Source: SKHV01 sp963678565
Lineage (GTDB): Bacteria > Bacteroidota > Bacteroidia > Bacteroidales > Prolixibacteraceae
NCBI GenBank assembly: GCA_963678565.1
Contig: OY782875.1
Location: 3,286,001-3,350,000, forward strand
Length of the DNA stretch: 64,000 bases
Direction: 5' to 3'
The notes under the pieces were generated by a model. The model searched no databases. It saw only the letters and a list, made by a program, of their open reading frames with translations, and was not told where the DNA came from. A program made the translations under genes and the position numbers. Positions 17,011-25,796 of this stretch are shown piece after piece. Each line of letters opens with the position of its first letter. The stretch's first letter is position 1.

Positions 17011-18375
17011 TTATTGTAGTTTATCTGGACTCAAAATATATTCATTCAATCGAACCAATTCTTTTCTGAAGAAATAAGTTACGATCAATGCTGAAATTGT
17101 ACTCGAAATTGGCATCGACAACCAAACACCGTCTAATCCAATTATTGGAGGTAAAATAAACAACACAGGTGCTAACACAATAACCTGACGAAGCAAAGAA
17201 ATTATCATGGCCAATTTGGCTTTTCCTGTTGATTGAAAATAATTTCCTACAACAACCTGAAATCCGACTAAAAATGAAGTTGCCATTCCAATGCGTATTC
17301 CTCGAACTCCAATTTTGAACAATTCTTGGTCGTCGGCATTAAACATTTTCACTAAGACACCCGGAAATGTTTGGACAACAATAAAACCAACAATCGCTAT
17401 TGCTGATGCAATTTTAATTCCTTTAAACAAGGTTTCTTTTACACGAGCAAAATTCTTTGCACCATAATTGTATCCTATAATCGGTTGTGTTGCCATATTC
17501 ACAGCAATTATGCACATAAATATAACTTGAACAACACTCATTAATATTCCGCTGGCAGCCACGGCAACATCGCCACCAAAACCAATAAGTTGCGTATTTA
17601 AAATTCCTTGCACCACACTTCCAGCCATTTGCATTGCAAACGGAGCCATACCGATTGCTACAATTCCTTTAATGTACTTCATTTCTAGTTTCATAAAAGA
17701 AAATTGCAAAGCAACGATTGATTTTTTTCTCAAAAAATAGATCAATACCCATGCACACATTAAAATCATTGAAAACACGGTTGCCCAAGCAGCCCCTTTC
17801 ACACCTAAATCCAAACCAAAAATAAATATCGGATCAAGAATGATGTTGGCACCGGCACTAATTAAAATTGAAACCATAGCAACTCGTGCATTTCCTTCGG
17901 AGCGAATTACATTATTCAATGAAAATCCAACAATTTGAAATATAGTAGCAGGAAGTAATACATTTAAATAATCTTGTGCATATCCAATGGTAGAATCAGT
18001 TGCACCAAACAACTTGAGCATTGGTGTTTTAATCGCAAATGCCAAAAAGGTAACAAACACTGAAACAATCAGCATCAACGTGAAACCATTTCCTAGTATT
18101 TTTTCTGCTTTGTTATGGTCTTTTTCTCCTAAGCTGATTGAAATTTGCACACTTGTTCCTACGCCAAGCAACATGCCAAAAGCCATCATTATCAAGATGA
18201 TCGGGAAAACAATACTTAATCCAGCCAAAGCATCAGAGCCGACACCTTGCCCAATAAAAATACGATCAACAATGTTGTATAACGCACTAATAATAACACT
18301 AATAAAAGCAGGCCAATAATACTTTCTTATAAGTAAGCCAACCTTCTCACTCCCTAAAGCGTTTGCCTTATCCAT
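17011..18375 (-). CDS. MATE-family multidrug/sodium efflux transporter
   Basis: A 454-residue inner-membrane protein with twelve hydrophobic segments in two similar halves, opening SEKVGLLIRKYYWPAFISVI and containing the MATE-like NIVDRIFIGQGVGSDALAG after TM1 and QPIIGYNYGAKNFARV in the second half, both family signatures. It exports drugs or cationic metabolites using a sodium or proton gradient. A -7 box TACCTTTG (complement of 18394-18401) lies 19 bases before the ATG, with only a weak TTTTA at -33, giving a very short leader. Convergent with the uvrA-like gene, their stops three bases apart. Confidence 0.92.
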   Translation of the reverse strand: MDKANALGSEKVGLLIRKYYWPAFISVIISALYNIVDRIFIGQGVGSDALAGLSIVFPIILIMMAFGMLLGVGTSVQISISLGEKDHNKAEKILGNGFTLMLIVSVFVTFLAFAIKTPMLKLFGATDSTIGYAQDYLNVLLPATIFQIVGFSLNNVIRSEGNARVAMVSILISAGANIILDPIFIFGLDLGVKGAAWATVFSMILMCAWVLIYFLRKKSIVALQFSFMKLEMKYIKGIVAIGMAPFAMQMAGSVVQGILNTQLIGFGGDVAVAASGILMSVVQVIFMCIIAVNMATQPIIGYNYGAKNFARVKETLFKGIKIASAIAIVGFIVVQTFPGVLVKMFNADDQELFKIGVRGIRIGMATSFLVGFQVVVGNYFQSTGKAKLAMIISLLRQVIVLAPVLFILPPIIGLDGVWLSMPISSTISALIVTYFFRKELVRLNEYILSPDKLQ

Positions 18376-18466
18376 ATCTAATTATTTAATCGGCAAAGGT
18401 ATAATAATTCAACTCCTTGCTAAAAGCTTTTGTACTTAACTTGTAAACAAACAAGTTCGATTCACT

Positions 18467-18496
18467 TTTGTTAAAGATTTCTTTCAACTACCTTTG
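18467..18496 (+). promoter_or_regulatory. Promoter of the HEAT-like gene
   Basis: TTTG (18467-18470), 18 bases, TACCTTTG (18489-18496), close to the Bacteroidota consensus. The -7 box contains a TTG that opens a longer reading frame for the downstream gene, so the ATG at 18512 is the start. Confidence 0.75.
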
Positions 18497-18511
18497 CAAA
18501 AAAATAAAACA

Positions 18512-19027
18512 ATGAATAAGAAACTAAACGATAAAGTTCTTAAGAATTTATATTCCACTGATAAAGCGACTGTTATTAATGCCATTAATACACTAAAACA
18601 TGATGGAAATCCAGAATACATTCACTACTTAGTTGATATTTTAAAAACCAATGAGGATCAAGATATTCACCTTCCTATTTTATCAATTTTAACACAATTA
18701 AAACAGGAAGCATCAGCAAGTTTCCTTGTTGATGCTATTAATAATCCTAAGAATGAAATTGTACTCGAACAATTGGTAAATGCTTGTTGGCAAAATGGAT
18801 TGGACTACTCACCGTTCCTTTCAACTTTCACTAAAATCGTTATCAAAGGAGATTACATGACTGCTTTTGAGGCATTTACTGTAATTGACAATATGGACGC
18901 AACTTTGCCTAAGGCAACAATTGATCAAGAAAGAAATTATTTGCTTGCCAACTTAAAGTCGATTCCTGAAGATAGAAAAGATTTGGTAATTGGATTGATC
19001 AATGATATTGAAAGACTATCGGAATAA
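18512..19027 (+). CDS. HEAT-repeat-like helical protein
   Basis: A 171-residue cytoplasmic protein made of helical pairs with the HEAT-like pattern (ATVINAINTLKHDGNPEYI; DIHLPILSILTQLKQEASAS; later EIVLEQLVNACWQNGL). No enzyme motif or signal peptide. Probably a protein-binding scaffold; the partner is unknown. Its stop codon lies inside a perfect palindrome shared with the convergent response-regulator gene. Confidence 0.75.
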   Translation: MNKKLNDKVLKNLYSTDKATVINAINTLKHDGNPEYIHYLVDILKTNEDQDIHLPILSILTQLKQEASASFLVDAINNPKNEIVLEQLVNACWQNGLDYSPFLSTFTKIVIKGDYMTAFEAFTVIDNMDATLPKATIDQERNYLLANLKSIPEDRKDLVIGLINDIERLSE

Positions 19028-19046
19028 CTTATTTACTAAATAAGTT
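19026..19046. terminator. Palindrome across two convergent stop codons
   Basis: AACTTATTTA and TAAATAAGTT, separated by one base, form a perfect ten-base inverted repeat. It contains the ends of both convergent genes. The stem is AT-only except two G-C pairs and the loop is one base, so as an RNA hairpin it would be strained; a terminator role is plausible but unproven. Confidence 0.4.
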
Positions 19047-19751
19047 AATATCGTTTAGGAGTTGGTCGCGATACGACTTTCCGATTGGAAGTGCTTTAAT
19101 CCCTTCGCCAGTATTTACCTCAACCGTATTGGTTTTTATAATATTTATTTGTTTACGGTTTACAATGTACGAACGGTGGATTCTAAAAAACATATCCGAT
19201 GGAAGTCGTTCGGTTACCGCTTTCATGGTAAAATGGATGGTATACTTTTCATCGTAAGTATTTACAACGATGTAGTTTTCCATTGCTTCCACCCAAATCA
19301 CATCGTTAAAACTTAAACGAATTAAAGAGGCATTATTCCGAATAAAAAAGTCGGAACCACTGTTATCACCATCTGGAATAGAAATTGGTTCGAAAAATTT
19401 ATCGTAGGCTTTTTCTACCGATTTCATAAAGCGCGCATAAGTTACCGGTTTTAATAAATAATCGGTAACATCAAATTCTATTGCATCGATTGCATATTTT
19501 TCTTTGGCTGAAACAACAATTATTTGAATGTCTCTTTTCCCCAATAGTCGCATAAATTCAACGCCATTCATCTCAGGCATCTCAATATCTAAAAAGATTA
19601 AGTCGATACTTACATCGTCCCTTTTTAAATAATTAATCGCATCAATGGCATTTTCAAAAGAAGTATATTCTTTTAAATAGTCGGTACGTTGAACAAACTT
19701 CTCAATAAGTGTTCTCGACAGTTTATCGTCATCAATAATAAGCGACTTCAT
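19029..19751 (-). CDS. Orphan LytTR-family response regulator
   Basis: A 240-residue regulator with receiver pocket DDD (7-9), phosphoacceptor D55 (FLDIEMPEMNG), conserved lysine in LLKPVTYARF, and a C-terminal LytTR domain (about 140-240; MFFRIHRSYIVNRKQINI). No kinase gene is adjacent, unlike the pair at 1857-3658. It follows trmH by 59 bases on the same strand. Its kinase must be elsewhere, possibly one of the widespread LytS-type kinases. Confidence 0.9.
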   Translation of the reverse strand: MKSLIIDDDKLSRTLIEKFVQRTDYLKEYTSFENAIDAINYLKRDDVSIDLIFLDIEMPEMNGVEFMRLLGKRDIQIIVVSAKEKYAIDAIEFDVTDYLLKPVTYARFMKSVEKAYDKFFEPISIPDGDNSGSDFFIRNNASLIRLSFNDVIWVEAMENYIVVNTYDEKYTIHFTMKAVTERLPSDMFFRIHRSYIVNRKQINIIKTNTVEVNTGEGIKALPIGKSYRDQLLNDINLFSK

Positions 19752-19810
19752 TTAGAAATAATAGTTTAGGTATTTCAAAGTTTTCTAAAATAAGTAAAAA
19801 ATGTTCAATT

Positions 19811-20491
19811 CTAATCAGAATTTGAGGATTCTTTTTTGTAAAATTCTTCAATTAATATATCACTTCGTTTAATTGTCTGTCGGTACCACTCAAATTTCAG
19901 TTTTTCTTTTTCCTCACTTGTTAGTTTCCAGTCGATTTCACTGTTTCGAAGTTTATGTGTAAGATGGTGTAATACAATTGCTGCTGACACTGAAATATTA
20001 AAACTTTCGGTGAATCCGTACATCGGAATTTTTAAAAATCCATCTGCATTTTCTTTTACAATAGATGAAATTCCTTCTTTTTCAGTACCAAAAACTAAAG
20101 CAAATTTACCAGCTTCAATATCAAATTCTTCTAAATCAACATCGTTGGCATGTGGTGAAGTTGCAATTACTCTATATCCATCTGTTTTCAAACTATTAAT
20201 TGCGTCTAGTGTATTTTGAGATGATTCATTGAAATGCTGCAAGCTTAACCATTTTGACGAACCTAAGGTTACACCTTTATTCAGTGTAAATTCATTTCGA
20301 TTTTCAATCACATTCACCCTTTGAATTCCAAAGCAATCGCAAGTTCTTAACACTGCACTGGCATTTTGACTCTGGTAAATATCTTCTAATGCCACTGTGA
20401 TGTAATTGGTACGTTCATCAAGTACCTTATCAATTAATTCTCGACGATTATCGGTAATCAATTGAGCTAAATAATTATTTATTTCTTTCAT
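19811..20491 (-). CDS. trmH: TrmH/SpoU-family RNA 2'-O-methyltransferase
   Basis: A 226-residue SPOUT enzyme. The three conserved motifs appear: NASAVLRTCDCFGIQRV (motif 1), LVFGTEKEGIS (motif 2) and MYGFTESFNISVSAAIVLHH (motif 3, the AdoMet-binding knot). The N-terminal alignment with TrmH suggests tRNA Gm18 methylation, but another RNA target is possible within SpoU. Downstream of HU, beyond a strong terminator, so it likely depends on read-through or a weak own promoter. Confidence 0.87.
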   Translation of the reverse strand: MKEINNYLAQLITDNRRELIDKVLDERTNYITVALEDIYQSQNASAVLRTCDCFGIQRVNVIENRNEFTLNKGVTLGSSKWLSLQHFNESSQNTLDAINSLKTDGYRVIATSPHANDVDLEEFDIEAGKFALVFGTEKEGISSIVKENADGFLKIPMYGFTESFNISVSAAIVLHHLTHKLRNSEIDWKLTSEEKEKLKFEWYRQTIKRSDILIEEFYKKESSNSD

Positions 20492-20506
20492 TTAGAAAAA
20501 ATTTGA

Positions 20507-20534
20507 CAAAAAAAAAGGGAACATCAAGTTCCCT
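20507..20534 (-). terminator. Terminator of the HU gene
   Basis: On the minus strand AGGGAAC (20534-20528) pairs with GTTCCCT (20522-20516) around a five-base loop, followed by a run of at least nine Ts. Confidence 0.9.
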
Positions 20535-20556
20535 AATTAATTTCTTTGGTAGGTGA

Positions 20557-20829
20557 TTATTGAACACTGTCAGATAATTCACTTCCTGGTTTAAATTTAA
20601 CCACTTTTTTAGCAGGAATTTCAATTTCTTTTCCTGTTTGTGGGTTACGACCAGTTCTTGCACTTCTACTTGAGATAGAGAAAGAACCAAATCCTACTAA
20701 AGCAACACGATCATCTGCTTTCAATGCGTCTGATGTTACATCAATAAATGCATCTAATGCTTTTTTTGCGTCTGCTTTTGTTAAACCGGCCTTTTCAGCC
20801 ATAGCATCAATTAATTGAGCTTTATTCAT
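20557..20829 (-). CDS. HU-family histone-like DNA-binding protein
   Basis: A 90-residue DNA-bending protein. Full family pattern: MNKAQLIDAMAEKAGLTKAD, the saddle VALVGFGSFSISSRSARTGR and the beta-arm tip NPQTGKEIEIPA, then the C-terminal helix. Length is exactly that of HU. It has one of the best promoters in the window (20872-20902) and a strong terminator, consistent with an abundant, monocistronic product. Confidence 0.97.
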   Translation of the reverse strand: MNKAQLIDAMAEKAGLTKADAKKALDAFIDVTSDALKADDRVALVGFGSFSISSRSARTGRNPQTGKEIEIPAKKVVKFKPGSELSDSVQ

Positions 20830-20871
20830 GAGTCGAGATTTAAGGGTTATTAAATACTACGTTAACAATAG

Positions 20872-20902
20872 CAAATATATCGTTTTTACTGAGTCTAGCA
20901 AA
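20872..20902 (-). promoter_or_regulatory. Promoter of the HU gene
   Basis: Minus strand TTTG (complement of 20899-20902), 19 bases, TATATTTG (complement of 20872-20879): a perfect consensus. The start would be near 20865, with a leader of about 36 bases. Confidence 0.85.
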
Positions 20903-21174
20903 CTTTAGCACAAAAAAATAATCCCATAAGTCAATAAAATTGGGGTATTTGGTCATTTTTTCAATTTTTCAATTTACGAAAATCAAAATTCTATAAAAAA
21001 ACTTAGCGCCTGATATACAACCATTAACCATCTTTATTATTTTAATTATAGAATTTTAAAGTACGAGTTACATTAGATTTACTGCTTTGTAACATCCACC
21101 AATAAAAAAATTGAATTATAGAAAACTAGAATTCAACACATTACTACTTTTACTTATATTTTTTTAAAAAATTA
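20903..21174. other. Non-coding stretch between HU and tRNA-Ser promoters
   Basis: About 270 bases, very AT-rich, with a short tandem TTTTTCAA repeat near 20957. I see no open frame, RNA gene or strong palindrome in it. Confidence 0.5.
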
Positions 21175-21205
21175 TTTGGGAGTAATAAAAAAAGACATAT
21201 TTTTG
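21175..21205 (+). promoter_or_regulatory. Promoter of tRNA-Ser
   Basis: TTTG (21175-21178), 19 bases, TATTTTTG (21198-21205), a consensus promoter whose start would fall about six bases before the mature tRNA. Confidence 0.85.
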
Positions 21206-21217
21206 CAACGCATTTCA

Positions 21218-21302
21218 GGAGAGATGGCAGAGTGGTCGAATGCGGTGGTCTTGAAAACCATTGTACCGCGAGGTACCGGGGGTTCGAATCCCTCTCTCTC
21301 CG
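21218..21302 (+). tRNA. tRNA-Ser (anticodon TGA)
   Basis: An 85-base type II tRNA. Acceptor GGAGAGA (21218-21224) pairs with TCTCTCC (21295-21301), discriminator G at 21302. The anticodon loop CTTGAAA carries TGA at 21252-21254. A long variable arm (TACCGCGAGGTA) follows, as in serine tRNAs, and the T loop is TTCGAAT. CCA is not encoded. Confidence 0.97.
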
Positions 21303-21316
21303 CAACTTAAGATCAC

Positions 21317-21349
21317 AAAAAAGAGAGAACGATGTTCTCTCTTTTTTTT
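21317..21349 (+). terminator. Terminator of tRNA-Ser
   Basis: AAAAGAGAGAAC (21319-21330) and GTTCTCTCTTTT (21334-21345) form a perfect 12-base stem with a three-base loop and a T run. Confidence 0.92.
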
Positions 21350-21511
21350 ATTTCCAAATATCTGATCCAAATACCATTTTTATCTGCATATTAAATCAAT
21401 CAACGATTCTTCAAAAATCATTCATTTTCACATCAAACTTTAATTATTTTATCCTGTTAGTTTTAAACATCGTCCCAACTTTATATTTATACACAGAATC
21501 ATCAAAAGAAT

Positions 21512-23116
21512 ATGAGTAAAGACTCAACACACCTAAACAGATTAAATGCTGATCTCATCATTCATAATGCCAAAGTTTATACCGTTAACCATCACTTTGA
21601 TATCGCAGAAAGTTTTGCGATAAAAAACAGAAAATTTATTGCGATAGGAAGTAATCAAGACATTCTACAAAAATATACCTCCAACAACATTATTAATTTA
21701 AAAGGAAAATCGGTATTCCCTGGCTTTATCGATGCGCATTGCCATTTTTACTATTATGGAACTGAATTGCAAACGGCCAACTTGGTACATTGCCAATCAT
21801 TCGATGAAGTAATTGAAAAAGTAAAAGCTCATAGCAAAAAAACAGGTTCAGAATGGATTCTTGGAACCGGTTGGGATCAAAACAAATGGAAGGATAAAAC
21901 TTTTCCAAACAAAGAAAAACTGGATAAATTATTCCCTGATCGACCAGTTGTACTTAAAAGAGTCGATGCTCATGCACTTTTAGTGAATTCAGAAGCCTTA
22001 AAAAGAGCAGGAATAACAAAAGAAACAATCGTTGATGGTGGCAAGATACAAAAGAAAGATGGCAGGTTAACAGGAATATTAGTCGATCTTGCCATTGACA
22101 AAGTTTGGAATGTTTTACCAAAAGCCAACAAGTCAAGTAAAACAACAGCATTGCTTGATGCGCAACAAAAGTATTTTGAAGTTGGAATTACAACTGTTGA
22201 TGAAGCAGGACTAACACATGATATTATATCGCTAATTGACGAACTTCATAAATCGAATGAATTGAAAATGCGTATTTACGCAATGTTGCGTCCAACTGAA
22301 AATAATATTGAATATTTCATAAAAAAAGGGTCATACAAAACCGACTATCTAAATGTGCGCTCCATAAAAATGTTAGCCGATGGTGCTTTGGGTTCTCGCG
22401 GTGCAAAACTGCTAGCACCATACTCCGACGATCATAGCAACCATGGACTATTCACTGCAGAAACAGAACAGTTAAGAGAAAATTGCGCACTCGCACTTAA
22501 ATATAACTACCAAATGATTACGCACGCAATAGGCGATGCTGCTAACAAATTAATGTTGGAAATGTATGGTGAGTTTCTAAAAGGTGAAAATGAACTCAGA
22601 TGGCGTATTGAACATGCACAAATTGTTGCTCCTGAAGATTTTCATTTATATAAAAAATATTCAGTAATTCCCTCGGTCCAAACCACACATGCGACCACCG
22701 ATATGTTTTGGGCTGAAAAAAGAATTGGAGCTAAAAGATTGAAATACGCCTATGCGTATAAAACTTTACTGAATCAAAACGGATGGATTGCAAATGGTAG
22801 TGATTTTCCGGTGGAACACATCAATCCAATCTATGGTTTTTATGCAGCTGTTACACGTCGAAATCTTTCTTTCGAACCCAAAGATGGATTTCAAATTGAG
22901 GAAGCTTTAAACAAACAAGAAGCTTTAAAAGCAATGACTATTTGGGCTGCAAAATCAAACTTTGAAGAAAATGAAAAGGGCTCAATCGAAATTGAAAAGT
23001 TTGCAGATTTCGTAGTACTCGATCAAGATATTATGACAATCGATCCGCGAGAAATACCAAAAACAAAAGTGCTAAAAACCTTTATTGGTGGTGAGCAAGT
23101 GCATACATTAGGTTAG
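21512..23116 (+). CDS. YtcJ-like metal-dependent amidohydrolase
   Basis: A 534-residue enzyme of the amidohydrolase superfamily. Seen: an N-terminal beta-sandwich piece (DLIIHNAKVYTVNHHFDIAE), the first metal motif FIDAHCHFYYYG (HxH), a lysine-bearing strand around IKMLADGALGSRGA, the histidine in MITHAIGDAAN, RIEHAQIVAPEDF, and an aspartate in NGSDFPVEHINP near the C-terminus. Related proteins hydrolyse amide bonds of small or formylated substrates; the substrate is not readable. No signal peptide, so cytoplasmic. Single gene. Confidence 0.9.
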   Translation: MSKDSTHLNRLNADLIIHNAKVYTVNHHFDIAESFAIKNRKFIAIGSNQDILQKYTSNNIINLKGKSVFPGFIDAHCHFYYYGTELQTANLVHCQSFDEVIEKVKAHSKKTGSEWILGTGWDQNKWKDKTFPNKEKLDKLFPDRPVVLKRVDAHALLVNSEALKRAGITKETIVDGGKIQKKDGRLTGILVDLAIDKVWNVLPKANKSSKTTALLDAQQKYFEVGITTVDEAGLTHDIISLIDELHKSNELKMRIYAMLRPTENNIEYFIKKGSYKTDYLNVRSIKMLADGALGSRGAKLLAPYSDDHSNHGLFTAETEQLRENCALALKYNYQMITHAIGDAANKLMLEMYGEFLKGENELRWRIEHAQIVAPEDFHLYKKYSVIPSVQTTHATTDMFWAEKRIGAKRLKYAYAYKTLLNQNGWIANGSDFPVEHINPIYGFYAAVTRRNLSFEPKDGFQIEEALNKQEALKAMTIWAAKSNFEENEKGSIEIEKFADFVVLDQDIMTIDPREIPKTKVLKTFIGGEQVHTLG

Positions 23117-23157
23117 AAAATTGCAAGTAGGTAATTAAACATATAAAATTGGAACCT

Positions 23158-23892
23158 CTAGATCCAACCTTTTACTTTGTAGTAAGCAATTGCAATATAT
23201 TCACGAGCTACCTGAATTTCATACTGCAAATAATCCCAAAATTTATATCGAATAGAAATGGAAGCCCCCACATCAGGCACGAGTTGATTTCCTCCCAATT
23301 CGTCATCCTGATATTCAAGATTCGATTCTAATGCAGAATTTAATGTCGGCTGTCCGAAAGTTGAAGTGAGCCCAACTTTCCGAAATGCACGAACCGAACG
23401 GTAAACATGCTCTGTTGAAGTAACAATCAGCAGTGGTTCATGCACAATATTTTGCTCCTCCATTTTTGAAACATACATTGCTTGCTGACGTGTATTAACC
23501 CCTTTATTTTCAATTCTAATTATGGTGGAATCAATTTGATAGTTCTCAATTAGACCTTGAACTGTTTGCATTGCAGTACCTTTAAAATTGGCAGTATCCC
23601 CTGGTATCGCAACAACTATTTCAGCATCGGGATAATGCTGGCTAAGTTTTGCAGTATAATACATACGCATTAAAACCGATTTACTCGGATAGCCACCACC
23701 GCCCATCAATACAATGGTTTTGATTGGTTTTGAATACGAATTATACTTTACCCCTAAATTATATCGAGCCCAAAATGGGATCGATGTAAACGCCAAAATT
23801 ATTAGGAAAAAAGCAAATGCTCCAAATACAAAAAGCGTATTTCGGAGAACTCGACCTATTGCCTTTTTTATTTTTCGTAATTTCGCAAGCAT
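23158..23892 (-). CDS. DUF218/YdcF-like membrane-anchored protein
   Basis: A 244-residue protein with one N-terminal TM helix (about 16-40) and a Rossmann-like DUF218 domain: IKTIVLMGGGGYPS at the start, ENKGVNTRQQAMYVSKM with the conserved acidic/Asn cluster, and LIVTSTEHVYRSVRAFRKVG. This is the arrangement of SanA/ElyC/YdcF proteins, which are linked to envelope integrity and peptidoglycan precursors; the activity of this one is unknown. Diverges from the DUF554 gene 27 bases away. Confidence 0.85.
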   Translation of the reverse strand: MLAKLRKIKKAIGRVLRNTLFVFGAFAFFLIILAFTSIPFWARYNLGVKYNSYSKPIKTIVLMGGGGYPSKSVLMRMYYTAKLSQHYPDAEIVVAIPGDTANFKGTAMQTVQGLIENYQIDSTIIRIENKGVNTRQQAMYVSKMEEQNIVHEPLLIVTSTEHVYRSVRAFRKVGLTSTFGQPTLNSALESNLEYQDDELGGNQLVPDVGASISIRYKFWDYLQYEIQVAREYIAIAYYKVKGWI

Positions 23893-23919
23893 ATCAAATT
23901 CAATTAGAGCTAAAGTTAA

Positions 23920-24615
23920 ATGATTTTATTCGGAACAATCATTAATATTTTAACAATTATTGCCGGAAGTACTATCGGAATGATCTTTCATTCGAAATTA
24001 CCTTCCAGAATTATCAAAATTGTTTTTCAAGGAATTGGCTTATTTACGTTTTATATTGGTATCACCATGACCATGAAAACTGAAAATATTCTGATTCTAA
24101 TATTCAGTATTGTGATCGGATCGGCTTTAGGCGAATGGATGAAAATTGATCAATCGCTCGACAAATTTTCAAATTTTCTTAAAAAGAAACTAAAATCTTC
24201 AAACGAATCTTTTTCTGAAGGAATGATCACCTCCTTTATCTTATATTGCATTGGTTCGATGACGATCATTGGCGCATTTGAAGAAGGTTCGGTTGGAAAA
24301 TCGGATCTACTGATTGCCAAAGCAATTATGGATGGTTTTAGCTCCATTGCTTTAAGTTCGGCACTTGGAATTGGAGTGCTTTTTTCAATTATACCATTGC
24401 TTATTTTTCAAGGTGGGCTCACACTACTGTCCTATTGGTTTGGGAATTTAATGCCAGAAATGGTCATCAACGAAATGTCGGCTGCGGGCGGAATTCTTTT
24501 ACTAGGTCTGGGGCTTCAATTATTAGAAATTAAAAACATAAAAGTAGTAAATATGCTTCCGGCCTTAGTGATTGCAATTCTGCTGGCATATTTCTTTATT
24601 TATTTCAATATATAA
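23920..24615 (+). CDS. DUF554-family membrane protein
   Basis: A 231-residue inner-membrane protein with six or seven hydrophobic segments. Family hallmarks: opening FGTIINILTIIAGSTIGMIF, the GSALGEWMKID turn and SMTIIGAFEEGSVGKSDLL. Function unknown; it resembles small-molecule transporters in topology only. First gene of a tight run on the plus strand with the saccharopine-dehydrogenase-like gene two bases downstream. Confidence 0.88.
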   Translation: MILFGTIINILTIIAGSTIGMIFHSKLPSRIIKIVFQGIGLFTFYIGITMTMKTENILILIFSIVIGSALGEWMKIDQSLDKFSNFLKKKLKSSNESFSEGMITSFILYCIGSMTIIGAFEEGSVGKSDLLIAKAIMDGFSSIALSSALGIGVLFSIIPLLIFQGGLTLLSYWFGNLMPEMVINEMSAAGGILLLGLGLQLLEIKNIKVVNMLPALVIAILLAYFFIYFNI

Positions 24616-24617
24616 AA

Positions 24618-25796
24618 ATGATATCAATCGGGATAATTAAAGAAAGCCATCCTTATTTTGATCCTCGAGCTGCAATCTCGCCCATTACAATTGAACAGAT
24701 TAAAAAAGAATTTAATCGGTTTCATTTTGTAGTTCAACCTTCTTCTGACAGGATATTTTCAGACAAAGAATATGAAAAGGCAGGGGCTGAAATCAATGAA
24801 TCGCTTGCAAATTGTGATTATATATTTGGGATAAAACCAATTGCCCCGGAGGCGCTTTTAGAAAATAAAACCTACTTCTTCTTTGCGCATGTAGCCAAGG
24901 GTCAAAAAAGCAATCAACATTATATACAACACCTTGAACAAAAAAACATCACTTTAATCGATTACGAATACCTTCGTGATACCAACAATAGTAGGCTATT
25001 ACAATTTGGAAATTGGGCTGGAGAGGCTGGTGTTTTATACCTGCTAAAGGCAATTGAAAAAAAATACAATTGCAAATTGGCAAAATATGAGCACCTCGAA
25101 GATTTACATGATCAGATTCAGAAAGAAAAGATTAATAAGTTACCTGCGCTTAAAATTCTAATTACTGGAAATGGAAAAACAGCAAAAGGGGCAATTAATG
25201 CGCTAGAGAAACTAAAAATTAAAAAAGTTTCGACTGAAAACTTTCTCAATCAGAAATATAATTCCGCTGTATATTGTCATCTAAAAACTGCTGATTACGT
25301 AAAAAATAAGCTGGGCCAGCCTTTTGAAAAACAAGAATTCTATAAAAAACCAGAGAATTTTATTTCTGATTTTAAGAAATATACTTCTTATGCCGATGTT
25401 TTCTTGGCATGTCACTATTGGTCGCCCAACTCACCAACGTTTTTTGAAAAGTCTGATATAGAAAAGTCTGCTTTCAATATCAAAATCATTATCGATGTAA
25501 GTTGCGATCTCAATGGTCCGATTCCGACAACGATTAAAGAAAGTAGCCATAAAAAGCCCTTTTACGATTACAACAAAGCAACCCATCAAATTGAAATTCC
25601 GTTTTCAAATCCGAAACACATAACAGTTGCTTCTATCGGCAACCTACCCGCTTTATTTGCGCGCAGAACTTCGAATCACTTTTCAGCAAAACTGAAAGAA
25701 ACCATTTTCCCCGAATTATTAAGAGCCCAATCTACACTCATCGATAACGCATCGATTTTTCGGCATGGTAAACCAAACACAATTCTAATTAGATGA
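24618..25796 (+). CDS. Saccharopine dehydrogenase (lysine-forming)/alanine dehydrogenase-like NAD(P)-dependent oxidoreductase
   Basis: A 392-residue cytoplasmic protein. The N-terminal 130 residues match the AlaDh/PNT N-terminal fold (GIIKESHPYFDPRAAISP; DYIFGIKPIAPEALLENKTY; FFFAHVAKGQ), and about 170-300 is a Rossmann domain beginning KILITGNGKTAKGAINAL. The order and the HVAKGQ segment are those of the eukaryotic-type LYS1 family. It would oxidise saccharopine or a related amino acid conjugate with NAD. Bacteria rarely use the saccharopine route for lysine synthesis, so a degradative or different substrate is plausible. Its stop overlaps the lactonase start by four bases. Confidence 0.75.
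   Translation: MISIGIIKESHPYFDPRAAISPITIEQIKKEFNRFHFVVQPSSDRIFSDKEYEKAGAEINESLANCDYIFGIKPIAPEALLENKTYFFFAHVAKGQKSNQHYIQHLEQKNITLIDYEYLRDTNNSRLLQFGNWAGEAGVLYLLKAIEKKYNCKLAKYEHLEDLHDQIQKEKINKLPALKILITGNGKTAKGAINALEKLKIKKVSTENFLNQKYNSAVYCHLKTADYVKNKLGQPFEKQEFYKKPENFISDFKKYTSYADVFLACHYWSPNSPTFFEKSDIEKSAFNIKIIIDVSCDLNGPIPTTIKESSHKKPFYDYNKATHQIEIPFSNPKHITVASIGNLPALFARRTSNHFSAKLKETIFPELLRAQSTLIDNASIFRHGKPNTILIR

Noticed and set aside
20475..20690. 71-residue open frame on the minus strand
   Set aside because: Overlaps the HU gene in another frame and runs across the HU terminator.
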